From assembly GCA_022376465.1 (NCBI GenBank), contig JACDTU010000003.1, forward strand, positions 558,001 to 622,000: DNA of 64,000 bases, written 5' to 3'. The stretch is from Cubamyces lactineus. Taxonomy: Eukaryota > Basidiomycota > Agaricomycetes > Polyporales > Polyporaceae. Below are positions 1 to 11,312 of this stretch, piece after piece; positions within the stretch are counted from its first letter, which is position 1, and each line of letters begins with the position of its first letter. The translations under genes and the position numbers were made by a program. The notes under the pieces are model-generated. The model saw only the letters and a list, made by a program, of their open reading frames with translations, made no database searches and was not told the origin of the DNA.

Positions 1-1166
1 AAAGGTCGCCATCCTGGTTCTGGTCACCGACGGAGACGAACGTCGTGGGCACGTTCGTCGCGAGTCCAACAGTATATTGGATATCCAAGCTCTACGGAAG
101 GTATGAGATGCCACGAGGTGGTGACAGGAAGCAACGAGCATTGTACTCACAGCTTCCGTGGTACCATCGCCATCGGTAATCCCATTGTCGACGGAAACGG
201 CGTTGAACGTGCCGTCAGGGGCATCCGGGCGAAGAGCGGCCAAGAATTCCTGAGTAGAGTCAGACAGGGAAGTCCTCATTGTTTCCAATAATACTCACAC
301 TCAGGTCGCCCTTGTTGGCAATCTCACCACCGAAACCGCTGACCGCGAGGCTGTTGCCCTTAGCGGTAGCAGGGGCAGTGGGAATGTTGTACAGCGCCTG
401 CAAGCATTGAGGGGTGATCTGCTTGTCGCACGAAGCAGGAACGCCCGCGCGCTTGGAGCGGCTCCGCTTTGACGCGCGGGGTATATCTACGACCTCAAAT
501 GCGGGAGTGTTCTTCTGGATTGGGGGGATGAAGCTATTGTGCGTGAGTAAACCGCTCGTAAAACAAAGGCGTGAGATACTCACTGGACACTCGGGTAGAC
601 GAACGCGAGATCATTCTTCAATGTCTCCGGGATGGAGTACGCGAGGGTACGGATCACAGTCGTGTTCGTCTTGTCGTAGGTGTACTCGTTGAAGTCGGCA
701 TTGAGAAGAGCGTTTGCCTTGCTGACAGGGACATTGATGCTCAACCAATCACCAGCCGGTGAGATGGTCTGGGCGGTGATGTTGTTCTTGCCCAACCATG
801 CCTTGACCTTCTGAACAGTCTCGGCAGACGGAGCGACCATCGCCTCGACCTATATACGATATGATAAGTCATATAGAATCAACACGCGGATCGGGAACGT
901 ACCTCGGCTTTGGACAGATGATGACCGTAGTTCTCGCTCTTGGGATCGCTCACATCGTACAATGCGGCCTCAAGACCAGTGGCATTATTCTGCACGAGAG
1001 CGATGCGCAAGTTCAAAGTCTTCTCCGCGGATGCCTTGCCGACATAAGAGAATCCGCGTGGGACGTCCACCTGGGACCGCACAACAAGGCGCTCGGCCGA
1101 CTGAGAGAGAGGCTTGCCGAGGGCGAGAGTGAAGAGAGAGAGAACGAGCAGGCCAGCTGCAACCAT
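1..1166 (-). CDS. Sedolisin (S53) tripeptidyl-peptidase-like protease, N-terminal part only
   Basis: A secreted acid serine-carboxyl protease whose C-terminal half lies beyond the left edge of the window. The first exon (903..1166) starts with a hydrophobic signal peptide (VAAGLLVLSLFTLALG) and the pro-kumamolisin motif DPKSENYGHHLSK. Exon 2 is 584..849 (from VEAMVAPSAETV to FVYPSVQ) and exon 3 starts at 533 (FIPPIQKNTPAFEVV, then SRSKRAGVPASC). Two further exons lead to the catalytic Glu/Asp segment, TEA joined to SLDIQYTVG, with Glu and Asp four residues apart as in sedolisins. The Ser nucleophile motif is outside the window. Exon positions match those of the complete paralogue at 2088..4395, which points to a tandem duplication. 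Family members degrade protein outside the cell at low pH after removal of the propeptide; that is family knowledge. The start is the ATG immediately before the signal peptide. Confidence 0.93.
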
Positions 1167-1167
1167 T

Positions 1168-2087
1168 GTGAGAGGGAGAGAAGGAAAGTGAGAGTGAAAA
1201 CGAAGGGACCACGGGGACCTCAGAGGGCGAAAGGTGCACTACTCACTCCTCCGAGGCGGATTATATACCGGCGGAGGTCAACGCAGGCGTGGTTTGATGA
1301 CTTCCGCCTGTCGCTATGCAGCGCGCAAGGCCATATGATCGAGAACGGCTTGCTGGTGGTTACGAAGAGCACGGAACCGCCGGCATGAGGAACTGCGCTA
1401 ATTCCTCGCGCAAGGCACCGGCCTTGGCAAAAGTCGCAGTGATCTAGCCTCGCCCGCGTCAGCAGAGATGCTAATTCATGTGCGATGTTTGCAGCACTGC
1501 AACACGCTGTGGCAAGCACCTACGAAGCCGTCCAAAATGACAATTGAAATAGAAAACATACGGTCGTAGTAGCAGAGGTCGGGGACGGGAGGATGGTCGG
1601 AAATGCGATCACGGGCGCTTACTTGGCCGCCGAGCCGGCAAAGCGGCCGCTTGGCGGATGCGATCACCGTCTTTCGCCAACATCCGTATGTCGAGTCTCG
1701 ACGTCGATCCCGGACGTTACTATGGTAAGTACGTTCTGACAGCTCTGGTCAGAAAACACTGGACTCTCCTGCAGCAAACAAGGACAGTAGTCAGCGCTAT
1801 ACTTGCTTTCCAGCAAGGGAAATGCCTACTGTAGGAGCGCCATGATTTGCTTGCTTGAGGCTTGGTGTATGTTACTAGATGTTACTGCGCAGGTATCCTC
1901 AACTTTCACACGCAACACAATGCAAGCTAGAGGTCACCGACATCTCCAAGTTCCATACCCAACAAGTACTGTACAAGAGGTGTCAAATGCTTGCATCGCA
2001 GGCTCAGAAGTCTCAAAACCGAAACAGCTCTACAAACCCAGCGCCAGCGTTAGCGGCGCTCAGATGAGCTCACGCTCGTCCATGCCC
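1168..2087. other. Intergenic, upstream of first sedolisin
   Basis: About 0.9 kb between the start of the first sedolisin and the stop of the second. Apart from the TATA-like element at 1261..1267 I see no gene. Open frames here on both strands lack splice-compatible continuation or recognisable motifs. Confidence 0.6.
1261..1267 (-). promoter_or_regulatory. TATA-box-like element of first sedolisin
   Basis: Reads TATATAA on the minus strand, about 95 nt upstream of the sedolisin ATG at 1166. That spacing suits a TATA box followed by a short 5' UTR. No other support. Confidence 0.45.
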
Positions 2088-4395
2088 TCATGCTTGCTTA
2101 GCGGCCTTGCCCTTGCCCTTCTTGCCCTTCCCAGCTTGTCCTGCGGCCTGGCCAGTGGCTTGACCAGCGGCCCCGGTGGCAGTGGCAGTTGCATTCTGAC
2201 CTGCCTGTCCAGCGGAGCCCTGGCCGGCCTGGTTGTCACCAGCACCGCCGGATACAACGGAGAGGAGCTTCTGGAAGTCGGGCGTACCCAGACCAGTGAC
2301 CTATGTATGGCACAATCATCAGTTTCTCTGTGCATCTCATGACATGACAGCTTCACTGACCGCGTCCCATCCAGCGGCGGCTGGGAAGCCCTGGGTGCCA
2401 CAGCCGGGGTTGCTGCCGGACGTGATGTCGTTGAGCGCGGCGACACCCTTGGAGTACAGGAGCGGGTTCAGGAAGCCAAGCTGCTTCTGGCCGGCGTTGA
2501 GGAGCTGGTCGTTGAGGAGCGCGACGACGGACGCGAATGTGGGGCTCGAGCAGCTGGTGCCGTCGACGCCCTGCAGCTGCCCGGCAACCTCGATCACAAA
2601 CTGCACACCCTGGGTCGACACGTCGGGGTACCCGCGGCCGGTCGTGTTGAAGAGACCTGCGTTCGTGTCACCGAGCGTCTTCAGGTAGCTGTCCACTGCG
2701 TCGCTCTGGTAGTCCGGCCGTGCGAAGATGTTGGAGAACCCGCCGGCGGAGAAGGGCGCGGCCGTCTCGGGGTTGACGCCTTGCGTACTTCCGACGGCGG
2801 TGATGCTAACAGTCATATGTCAGCTCTATCAAATACAAGTAGATGATATCATGGATATGACTTACTATGGACAGGTAGCTGGGAAAGTGGGCAGGAACGC
2901 GCTACCATCGCAAGAGTCGTCCGCCTGGGAGCCAGAGACACCACCGTCACCGGACGCAAAGAGCACAGAGGTACCACGGGCACCGAGTTGAGCGTAAGCG
3001 TTGCAAAGGGTCCTGTACACCAATATCCCATCAGCCAGAGCTTTGACACAATGTCAAACACAAAAACTGACTCTGCAAGCTCGGGTGCCTGCTCAGCGAA
3101 GGGCGTCTCGTCGAACCCGAAGCTCGTCGTGAGGACCAGGGGAGGGTTATCCTGCTTGGTGAGCGTAGTGATAATGTCAAGGAATCCCTCGAGCGCGCCA
3201 TCCTTGTTCTGCTGTCCAACAGAGATGAACGTAGTCGGAACGTTCGTCGCCACACCGACGGTGTACTGGATGTCGAGGCTCTGCAGGAAATAGATTAGAC
3301 CTGATATTCCGCACTGGCGGTCCCAAGCGGTAGGACGAGATGGGACCGCGAGGACGTACAGCTTCCGTGGTGCCCTGTCCATTATCTGAGCCACCATCGA
3401 TAGATTGCACCGCAAACGTCCCGTTCGTGATGTCAGGGCGGGCTTGGGAAAGGAAGTCCTGTCCACTTGGTGAGATGTCTGCTTAGGTGCGTATGATCAG
3501 GATTGGCCACATACCGCCAGATCGTCCTTGTTGGCCACCTCGTTGTCGAAACCACTCACGCCGAGGCTGTTGCCCGCAGCAGTGGCGGGGGTAGCAGGGA
3601 TGTTGTAGATCGCTTGGAGGCACGCGGGGGTGATCTCCTGCGCGCACTGGGACGGGACATCAGCCCTCTTCGACCCTGTCCGCTTCTTCGCTGGGAACCG
3701 GTCTACAACGCGAACCTCTGCCTTACGGGCGGGAGGTGGGATGAACCTGCGCACCGTACGTATCAGTTACTAGTGTTGATGATGAACATGTGTGCTACTT
3801 ACTGGTTGGCTGGGTAAACGAACGCGACGTGCTCGCTCACGTCCGCGGGGAGCGAATACGCTAGAGTGCGGATCATTGTGGTGTTGGTCTTCTCGTGCAC
3901 GTAACCAGTGAAGTTCGCGTTCAAGAGTGCGTTGGCTTGATTCACCGGCACCTGAATGCGCAGCAAGTCGCCCGCAGAGGAATACACTTCGGGCGAGATT
4001 CCGTTCTTGTTGAGCCAGTTGGTCACAGCCTGTACACTCTCGGGCTGGGGTGCAACCAGTTGATCCACCTACGAGATGCATGAATCCGGATTAGTTCGTG
4101 TGACAACTTCTTTGCGGAAGGAAGATCAGCTCGCCTGCTCCTTGGTGAGGTGGTTGCCATAGTTAGGGCTGGCAGGGTCGCTGACGTCGAGGAGCGACTT
4201 GATCAAGCCGGAGGTGTTCGATGGCTTCATGGCCACGACGAAGTGAAGGAGACCCATCTGGGTAGTCTGTGGCTTGAAACCCGCCGGGACATTTTGGTGT
4301 TGTCCACGAACGACCAAATGAGAGGATTCAGAGCTGGGCCTGCCCAGAGCCAAAGGGAGGAACGATGCAAGCAATAGCAGACCGGCTGCGACCAT
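2088..4395 (-). CDS. Sedolisin (S53) secreted protease, complete
   Basis: Complete sedolisin. Eight exons fit without a frame break: 4135..4395, 3803..4068, 3515..3746, 3360..3458, 3072..3280, 2866..3012, 2361..2805, 2088..2300, giving 623 residues. Order: signal peptide (VAAGLLLLASFLPLALG), prodomain with DPASPNYGNHLTKEQ, a basic processing region (KKRTGSKRAD), catalytic Glu/Asp in TEA-SLDIQYTVG, the oxyanion-hole Asp in FASGDGGVSG, the nucleophile in GTSCSSPTFA, and a calcium-site-like C-terminus (LNDITSG, GWDA, TGLGTPDF). The last ~45 residues are an unusual Gly/Gln/Ala-rich tail ending in Lys-rich GKGKKGKGKAAKQA. Intron 1 (4069..4134) appears to start with GC, not GT. It is the tandem neighbour of the partial sedolisin at 1..1166, with the same early intron positions. 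Role by family: extracellular peptide release from protein under acidic conditions. Confidence 0.95.
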
Positions 4396-5617
4396 GTTGA
4401 GTAAAATGGAAGGGAACGAGGAGAACGAAGGTGGGGTCGGTGACCTCGAGTTGGAGATGACTTTCTCGGTAGCTGGACCATGGCTTTAAGTACGAGTATC
4501 TGAAGCGCGGGTAGATGGGCGGATGGTGATCGTAGGGCGCGTCGTCAAGTTCCCAAAATAGATCAAGGGCTGTAAATGAGAACGCTAGGAAACGCATGCG
4601 GCATCAAGGCAGCGGCGGGCACGGTACACATGCATGCAGATGGTCGAGGCATGCTATTTATGGAGCAACACTGCCGTCAACCAACTCGTTCATCCGCGCG
4701 CTAAGTCACCGGCCCACTACCGCTGCGGTGGACCGTGTTGTTACCCAATCGCATGAAGGCGAGGGAAGTGCGTTACCTTGAGGACCACTCAACCACACGA
4801 AGTAGACTTTGACATTCTGCCGCGAAGAACCATAGATGGGCTGCTTCTACGCCGTGCATAGGCATGATGCTAGATGAGAGATATCAGCGCCCGCGTCGTT
4901 TTCCTTGTCAGAGCGTGTGTGCACATACTGATCGATGTCCTTCAGGGATACTGCAGCGCTTCAATGCTGCACCTCACGACGGCGGATGTAATGTTGCGGA
5001 AAAGCGACTGATGCTACATACTCACGCCGGAGCTGGACGCTGTTGAGAGCTATAAGTGCTGCTTCGTCTGCATGGATACGGCAGCATGCGAATTATGGCG
5101 AATTCCGAGAGTTATTAAGATAGGTGCGCGCAACAGCACGACTAACGACAGGACTTGGGGCAACTGTGAACACGCCCTTGCGAAGTCGAACAATTGTTGG
5201 CTTGAGCTACGTTGCGGCCGATGGGGGCAGTCGACGGCTCCTGGCCAATAGAGAGTCCATGCACATACGCCACCGCCGATGGTTCGTTTGTCGAGACGTA
5301 CTAGGCATGATGATGCGTGTGGGTCGATCGCACGATCACTGCGATCTAGTACGCAGATCAACAGCATCAAACCTGGATTAAGCATAGAAAGAAGTCTCCG
5401 AAAAGCGCCATGAAGCAACAGGACACCGACGGTGTTCCTTGCCGTTCGCCCAATGGAACAAAGTGTGCGCGAGGGCACCTGTCCATGCGTTCAACAACCC
5501 ACCAAGTAGGATTCAAACATTGGTGACATAGGCACGGACGATCGTGTGTTTCGCCTGGTCTGGCAGGGGTTGGCCAAGTCGAACCATGCGACGGCAACCA
5601 CACGCACGCTACAACAC
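4396..5617. other. Intergenic
   Basis: About 1.2 kb between the sedolisin start and the 3' end of the F-box gene. Open frames of up to 142 codons occur (5050..5478 minus) but show no domain, splice partners or low-complexity pattern I can support as coding. Confidence 0.55.
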
Positions 5618-7572
5618 CTATATGTAGTACGTATCGAGCCTGAGTGTAGCATCCAGATGGTACTGAATAACGTGAACGTGTCGGTCAGTACCCCATCCCG
5701 ACGAGCGTACCAGCAGTTTGAATACCCTTACCATGAGTGTAAACCCGTCGGGTTGCATCAGCACCCGACTTGCCATCCTGGCGCCTTGCTCACCATCTCG
5801 CCTAGGCACCGAAACATCGGGTCCGGCAGTAACAAAGTATGGAAGTGTCGACTGCATCGTCTCCTCTGAGAATAAGCCCGTCCATATATTACGATCGAAT
5901 CGCATCGACCTGAAGAGTTCGAACGCGACTGGGCTCGCGTACTGTACTTGCTCATGAGAACGGCTGAAGTCCAAGATAACAATTCGTCCGGAATCAGGGT
6001 CCCCTTCGCGCAATTTAGGCAGCAGAGCAAGCCGTGGACCGAACGCCTCTACGTCGTTTACGCGATCACCTAGGGGTAAGATGATAGCACACCTCGAGCC
6101 CCAATCATTCCAGGACAAATGCCGCCGCCTCCTGGAGGATGAGAGGGTTTGAAGTTTCTTCAGTTCGCGACGTAGCATCCACGAAGGAACCACCAAGATG
6201 AACGGTGTGGCGTCCACGTGAAAACGGAGGGTCAGGAGGGCAGACGCCGGGTCAGGCTCGAATGCGGAATCCATGGTAGGCGTATGAGTTTTGCAGATGA
6301 GCTTGTCACAGAAGACATGGGATGGGCGTATACCGAGCACAGGGGGCAGTTGCATAGAACAAACCAGAGTAGGATCGGTGCTCTTGATTGGAATGTGGAC
6401 GATGTGGTTATTAGCGATCGTGATGTTGTAGATCTGCAATGTCTTCGGTGATTGGTATGCTTTACCTACGAGGACGATGTGTGAAGGATCGATGAATGTA
6501 GAAATGGTCAAGCTGTCCAATTCACGAGCCTGTACGGCCTAATTTAGCACTTCTCGTGTTGATGGGCAGGGTAGAACGTACCCAAACAAGTCTCCCTGTC
6601 CTCCAATTCCAGACCTCGAGGTCATAGTGCAGATGATCGGTCATCCCACGGGGGCGTGCGAGACACCATGCAACATGATGTCCGCAAATCATCATGTAGA
6701 ACACAAACAAAGCGTATCGTACTTCCCCTTGCATATTGGACGGGAGTTGCCGCGTGATGGGTGAGACGGCATCGGGATGCTGCCCACCACCGTCTTCCAG
6801 TGACAGAAATCGAAAACAAACGTCCCTAGGCCAATAGTCAAATCAGTGACATTCGGATATCACCGCTGTATCGAAAACAGTACCATTGTCTACCAGGCGG
6901 CGTCTCTGCCACGACCAGAAGGTCCTGCGAGACATCGGTAGCAACCATGCGATTGGCCCCGTCGATATCATCAAATGAGAGCGTCCAGACGCGTTTCTCT
7001 AGGCTTCTGAGTGCGGAAGGGGGAGAGCGTATGACTAACTGAGAGGGATTTCGGAAAGGTCGAGTGCACAAGATTGAACCGTCAATGGAGCACTGTATTT
7101 GCTCGCTAATGCTAGGTCCAGCCCTGTAGTCCAAATCACTGAGAAACTGAGCGTTCTTCCAGCGTGCCTTGTACTCATGCAGCAGCCTTGCCCGGTCCTC
7201 GACGCCCATGTTGCTGTAAGGACCGTCCAGCAGATCGTTCTTCCAGAGTTCAATCTTGAGTTGGAGGTATGCGTCGAGGTCGATGACCTCACACCAACGT
7301 CGACAGACCTAAGTTACTGCATGAACTCAAGCTATCTCTGGTGAACAATCACACGGGAACGTTCAAACCTGACGGTGTTTGACGACGTCTCGAGCATGTA
7401 GCAGAGATAGGCAGATGAGAAGAAGCTCATTCGGCAACTTGCTGATAACGTCCTCTTGGGTCCTTGGGAGCTGGCGAAGACGAGACCATAGGCGGCTTGC
7501 AGACCGCATGGCAAGAACGACGTGGACGAGCTTAGGCTGCCACCGGGCGGCCATACTTTTGCGCGGGCGCAT
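5618..7572 (-). CDS. F-box protein
   Basis: Predicted substrate adaptor of an SCF ubiquitin ligase. Four exons join in frame: 7369..7572, 6884..7308, 6582..6825, 5618..6529, giving 594 residues. The F-box lies near residues 45-85: ISKLPNELLLICLSLLHARD, continued after intron 1 by VCRRWCEVIDLDAYLQLKIE. The rest (WNWRTGRLVW, VFKLLVRSSGWGTDRHVHV) resembles the long beta-rich C-termini of agaricomycete F-box proteins, whose substrates are unknown. The start at 7572 is chosen because the frame further upstream runs into tRNA-Cys; a second Met at 7554 is possible. Intron 1 has the weak donor GTTTGA. Skp1 binding is inferred from the family, not seen. The gene begins only 43 nt after the tRNA on the same strand. 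Confidence 0.85.
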
Positions 7573-7605
7573 CCTGCTGAGGGCGTCTACCGAGATGTCC
7601 ACAGC

Positions 7606-7610
7606 AAAAA
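7606..7610 (-). terminator. Pol III terminator of tRNA-Cys
   Basis: A run of five T on the minus strand begins 5 nt after the tRNA-Cys discriminator base, as expected for RNA polymerase III termination. It falls inside the probable 5' leader of the F-box gene. Confidence 0.75.
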
Positions 7611-7615
7611 CAAGC

Positions 7616-7687
7616 AGGCCCCACCGTGGTTCGAACACGGGACCACACGATCTGCAATCGTATGCTCTACCACTGAGCTATAAGGCC
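7616..7687 (-). tRNA. tRNA-Cys (GCA)
   Basis: Full cloverleaf on the minus strand: acceptor GGCCTTA pairing with TGGGGCC, D-arm GCTC/GAGC, anticodon stem TACGA/TCGTG with the 7-nt loop TTGCAGA (anticodon GCA), T-arm CCGTG-TTCGAAC-CACGG, and discriminator U as expected for tRNA-Cys. No intron. 72 nt. The A box and B box lie in the normal D and T arms. Confidence 0.96.
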
Positions 7688-7975
7688 TCGTCTCTTCGAT
7701 TTTGGCACAGAACCAAGGAGCCGCCGCAATCCTAAAGCGATGCCTCCCAAGTTGGAGGTTGTGAAACCGGCGACAGCAATCACTACGAGTGGCGAATGCA
7801 AATCATGCAGTATCACTATAACTCCTGCTATGATCTCCATGCATATTGGAGCCAGGATATCTTTATTTGTTGGATGTACATACATATATACACAGGAAGA
7901 TTGGCTGGATCTAGCCCCAGCTCCGAGTCGTTGTTACTTGTATACACTCGCATGGACCGGTGTCGGATATCAGAC

Positions 7976-10432
7976 TCAGTTTGGAATCTTGTTCGGTAGC
8001 TTGGGCGAGAAGCTGACTTGCGGGATTGGGCCGGACACCGCCTTGAACGGCTCGAACTCGGATGCAGCCCTGAGATGACCACTGCCATAGACGGCCTTCT
8101 CCGGCGGAGCGATGAACGGGTGAGCTTCGGTGTTGAAGACGACTGTTCGAGTTGTCGGGATTGTCAGCCCTATCTTCCGGCACACATAGAGGTATACGCA
8201 CAGTTGTCTAAGCTGATGCGGTTCGGATCGTCGAATGTCAAGTACCTGTACAGCACGATTTAGCGATTCTGTAGAACTGGTACCCTCCCGAAAAACACAA
8301 GATATGAGCACTCACAAGTATTTGAGCACTTCGGCGAACCAGAAACTCTCCATGTCGTCGATAAAGTCGGAATCGGTCGAATCGACGTCGTCGATCGGCG
8401 CAAACGCGACCGTGGGAGTCTTGAGGAACGTCGCGAAGCTGTCCATTGCAGAGACCGCGCGGTCGAAGTATTTCGGGTTCCCTGTTGCGCGGAACGCGTA
8501 GAAGTTGGACTCGAGCACCTCAGGACGCATAAAGTAGTCCGAGTCGCCAGGTAGGATGTAGAAGCCGTTTCTGTCGTAGAATGCGAGGTTACCTGCGCTC
8601 GGATCGCCTGAACCGGTGAAGTCCCCATCGCTGGAGATGTAGCCAAATGCCTCAGGACCAATTCCAGTGCTGTCACAGAGGTTATGTCAGTCAAAGCCGA
8701 TGACTCCGGGCGGGATTTTACTCACGCGGTGCTAGCGTAAGTGTTCCAGCAGCCCTCGTTTAGCGCAAGACCGATGTTCACAATAGTGTTGTTGTTGAGG
8801 AGCTTGCCGCCCAAGATCCAGTTGCCTGCCATGAAGCAGGCCAGGTGAGATCCGATGTGGCGAATGGTTCCACTATCGTCCAGGTCAGCCAGGTACGTGT
8901 GATTTCCCACTGTCGAGGTCTGCACGGTAATCGTCACGCCAAGTCACTACATCAAAGTCTGTAGACATACCCTCAGCAATGTATGGATAGAGGAATCGAC
9001 GGCAGTATGCCAAGTGTCGGCGAAGAGGTTGTCATTGGTGTTCGTTATGCGCGCATATTTGATCAGGTATTCGAGGTAGCTGTCCGAGCCTCCGCCCCAA
9101 GTCTACCCGCATTCAGCACTGGACTTGTATTTCGAACAGCGAACAGATACTCACAACATAGGCACCGACAGACTCTCCGGTCGAAGGATCAATGCCCTGA
9201 GCGGGGAAACCGGGGATGGGTGTAGTCTGAGCCGCATCAGAGTCTATATCTTTGTCTCTCATAGATCACTTGCTCACCAGACTCGCGATTTGGCGAACCG
9301 AGCCTTCGGCTAGAGCGCGGAAGGTGTCATTGCCAGTGTATTCTCTGTCGAAGAAGTGAATCCGTGCAGTAAGGAGGATGCGAGCGGCGCAACCGTGACG
9401 ACTTACGCGAGCCTTGACCATTCAAGAGTGAGCTAGCCGTCCCCGTTACGTTGAGTATAAGATGTAATCCGGGCACGCTGGTGATGGACTTACTGTGCCG
9501 GCTTCTGCGATGTTAGACTGAGATGCAGTTTAGCCCCATGCGTCTGCTGCCGCCAGTCATGAGTTGACGTACCGTCTGGATGACAGGTGTGCTGGTGTTG
9601 AAATCAAGCTCTCCAAAAGGGATCTTGTTCCCCTGTTGTAAACGTTTGTCAGCCGCAATATGCTGGTTATACTGATTCACCCTACGTTGATCCACGCCTC
9701 GCTCATCTTGGTACCTAAGATCTCGGCCTGCTTGATGAGAGCGGGATACTTCTTCCCGCTTAGCTCATAAGCGCTTATCATTCCTCCGAGGTACCGAATG
9801 GTCGTCTCGAAGATGCTGTGGTACAGAGGAGGATGGTTCATTATGGCGCAACTCTGGGTGAGGTTCCGACGTTAGCTCACCTAACTGTATCTGTCGTGTG
9901 CGAGATGGTAAAATCAATCTGACTCGCGAAGTCCACCATCTCCTCAAAAATTTCCTAAAAGCAATTGTTGAGTATACGTTCACGGTGTCGGAGCCTCAGC
10001 CAACTGCGCACCTCTTCTCCGATGATGAACTGAACGAGATTCAAATCTCAGTACACAAGGGTGATACTTTGGGCTCTCACCAAGGTACTCAGAGCATCAA
10101 CGGCAGATGCACCCCATCCGTTTCGCCCGTCCGTGAAAGACTCTGAGATGGGCGTGAGGTCATCATGAGGGAACGCAATCTCTCTGAAAACGAGAGTAAA
10201 TACGCTGAGATCAGCCGCTTCACTGAGTACGATATCCAACGTACTTATACGCATTCCAGCTTGTCAAGAATATGTTCTTCAAGTCCTGCCGGCGCTGTGC
10301 TGCCTCTCGTGGTAGGGTGATAGACGGCGTCTGAACGCGTGCACCAAGCACACAGACGGAATGTGTGGAGAGAGCTAGCCCAAGGGCAAGCGAGCGGAGC
10401 GACCAAGATACCATCACGGCTCTTCGAATCAA
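7976..10432 (-). CDS. GH47 class I alpha-1,2-mannosidase, secreted
   Basis: Inverting alpha-1,2-mannosidase that trims high-mannose N-glycans in the secretory pathway or outside the cell. The N-terminus is a signal-like segment (MVSWSLRSLALGLALSTHSV). GH47 motifs follow in order across many short exons: NIFLTSWNAYK, PHDDLTPISESF, GASAVDALSTL, FETTIRYLGGMISAYELSGK, GNKIPFGELDFNTSTPV, HLACFMAGNWILGGKLL, RPEVLESNFYAFRATGNPKY, DDMESFWFAEVLKYLYLTF and the calcium-binding Thr motif FNTEAHPF. Exon 1 is 10245..10432 and exon 2 is 10081..10183. A probable 18-nt micro-exon encodes FIIGEE near 10033..10050. The last two introns end just before YLTFDDPNR and VFNTEAHPF. An in-frame alternative Met lies six codons downstream at 10414. 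Acidic residues typical of the catalytic site are present. Exact inner splice sites near 9.2-9.6 kb are less certain. Confidence 0.93.
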
Positions 10433-11312
10433 GTAGAATGGACCGAGATGGGGGGCTAGGGCAGGCGCGAGGCAGCGGGCGAGATGTCCACGCGTTAAAT
10501 ATCACGGTGACACTGTAGCCACGACTTCTCTTTCAGGCCCGTCTTCGACCCTGTAGCACACGGCACGCTGCATCCCGCTGACATCGTCCGAATCCCGATA
10601 CCGCACCGCTGTTTCTGGGGGCCCCAAGGTAAGTAGTTGACGAGAGGGTGCCTGGTCGACCGAGATAGGACCCAAACGGAGGGAAAAGGACAGTTATTTT
10701 GGCCGCCCTTCGGACAGCGAGCAGTCAGAACGTACCGCCAGAAGGAGAGCGTGGGCGCGCCTGCTCCACATGACGGGCATCCGAGCAGATGACTGCATTC
10801 TGATGCAGAAAGTACGCATCAAATGGAGACTATGGGGTCCGTGCCAGGAGCAAGTGTCGAGCTCAGCTCAATAGCGGACACGTCGGCGTGCCGCGCTACA
10901 CCCGACCACAACGCTTTCGCGCACTGGAGCGCCCTGGAATCTCGGTGAAAGCGCGGCGAAGACATAAAAAGGACTCACAGGGCGAGGCTGCAGTAGCTCC
11001 CAAGGCGTCGAGCACGAGGGCGACTGCTGAGAAGCCTGATACGGGAGAGGCGAAGTTAGTCTCGTGATGACGACAACGCATGATCGAGAAGTCCGGGAAG
11101 CAAGAGCACGGACATAAGCGCGCAGTTATACCCATTCTCGAAGGACGCGCTATCTGAAAGCAGCATAAGAGCATTACTGGACGTGAGATATTCGGCCCAT
11201 ATCCGACTCAGAAATGTGCTGTCGAATGGCGCATGTTACGTCGTTGATATTGACAGTACGTATGGTACAACAGATGGAGTTGAAGTCCGGAAAAGCGGCC
11301 GGAGTGTTGACG
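10433..11312. other. Intergenic
   Basis: About 0.9 kb between the GH47 start and the 3' end of the next F-box gene. A weak AT-rich TATA-like stretch near 10495..10503 may serve the GH47 gene. No gene recognised. Confidence 0.55.

Noticed and set aside
861..1388. 175-codon plus-strand open frame
   Set aside because: Antisense to the sedolisin first exon and its promoter; no motif or signal, while the minus strand has a clear signal peptide and prodomain.
1803..2342. 179-codon plus-strand open frame with Ser/Leu-rich sequence
   Set aside because: Shadow of the Gly/Gln/Ala-rich tail of the sedolisin on the other strand.
5050..5478. 142-codon minus-strand open frame
   Set aside because: No domain, no splice partners, many unusual codons for this genome; likely chance.
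5490..5530. T-arm-like GTTTGAATC on the minus strand
   Set aside because: No matching acceptor, D-arm or anticodon arm could be folded around it.
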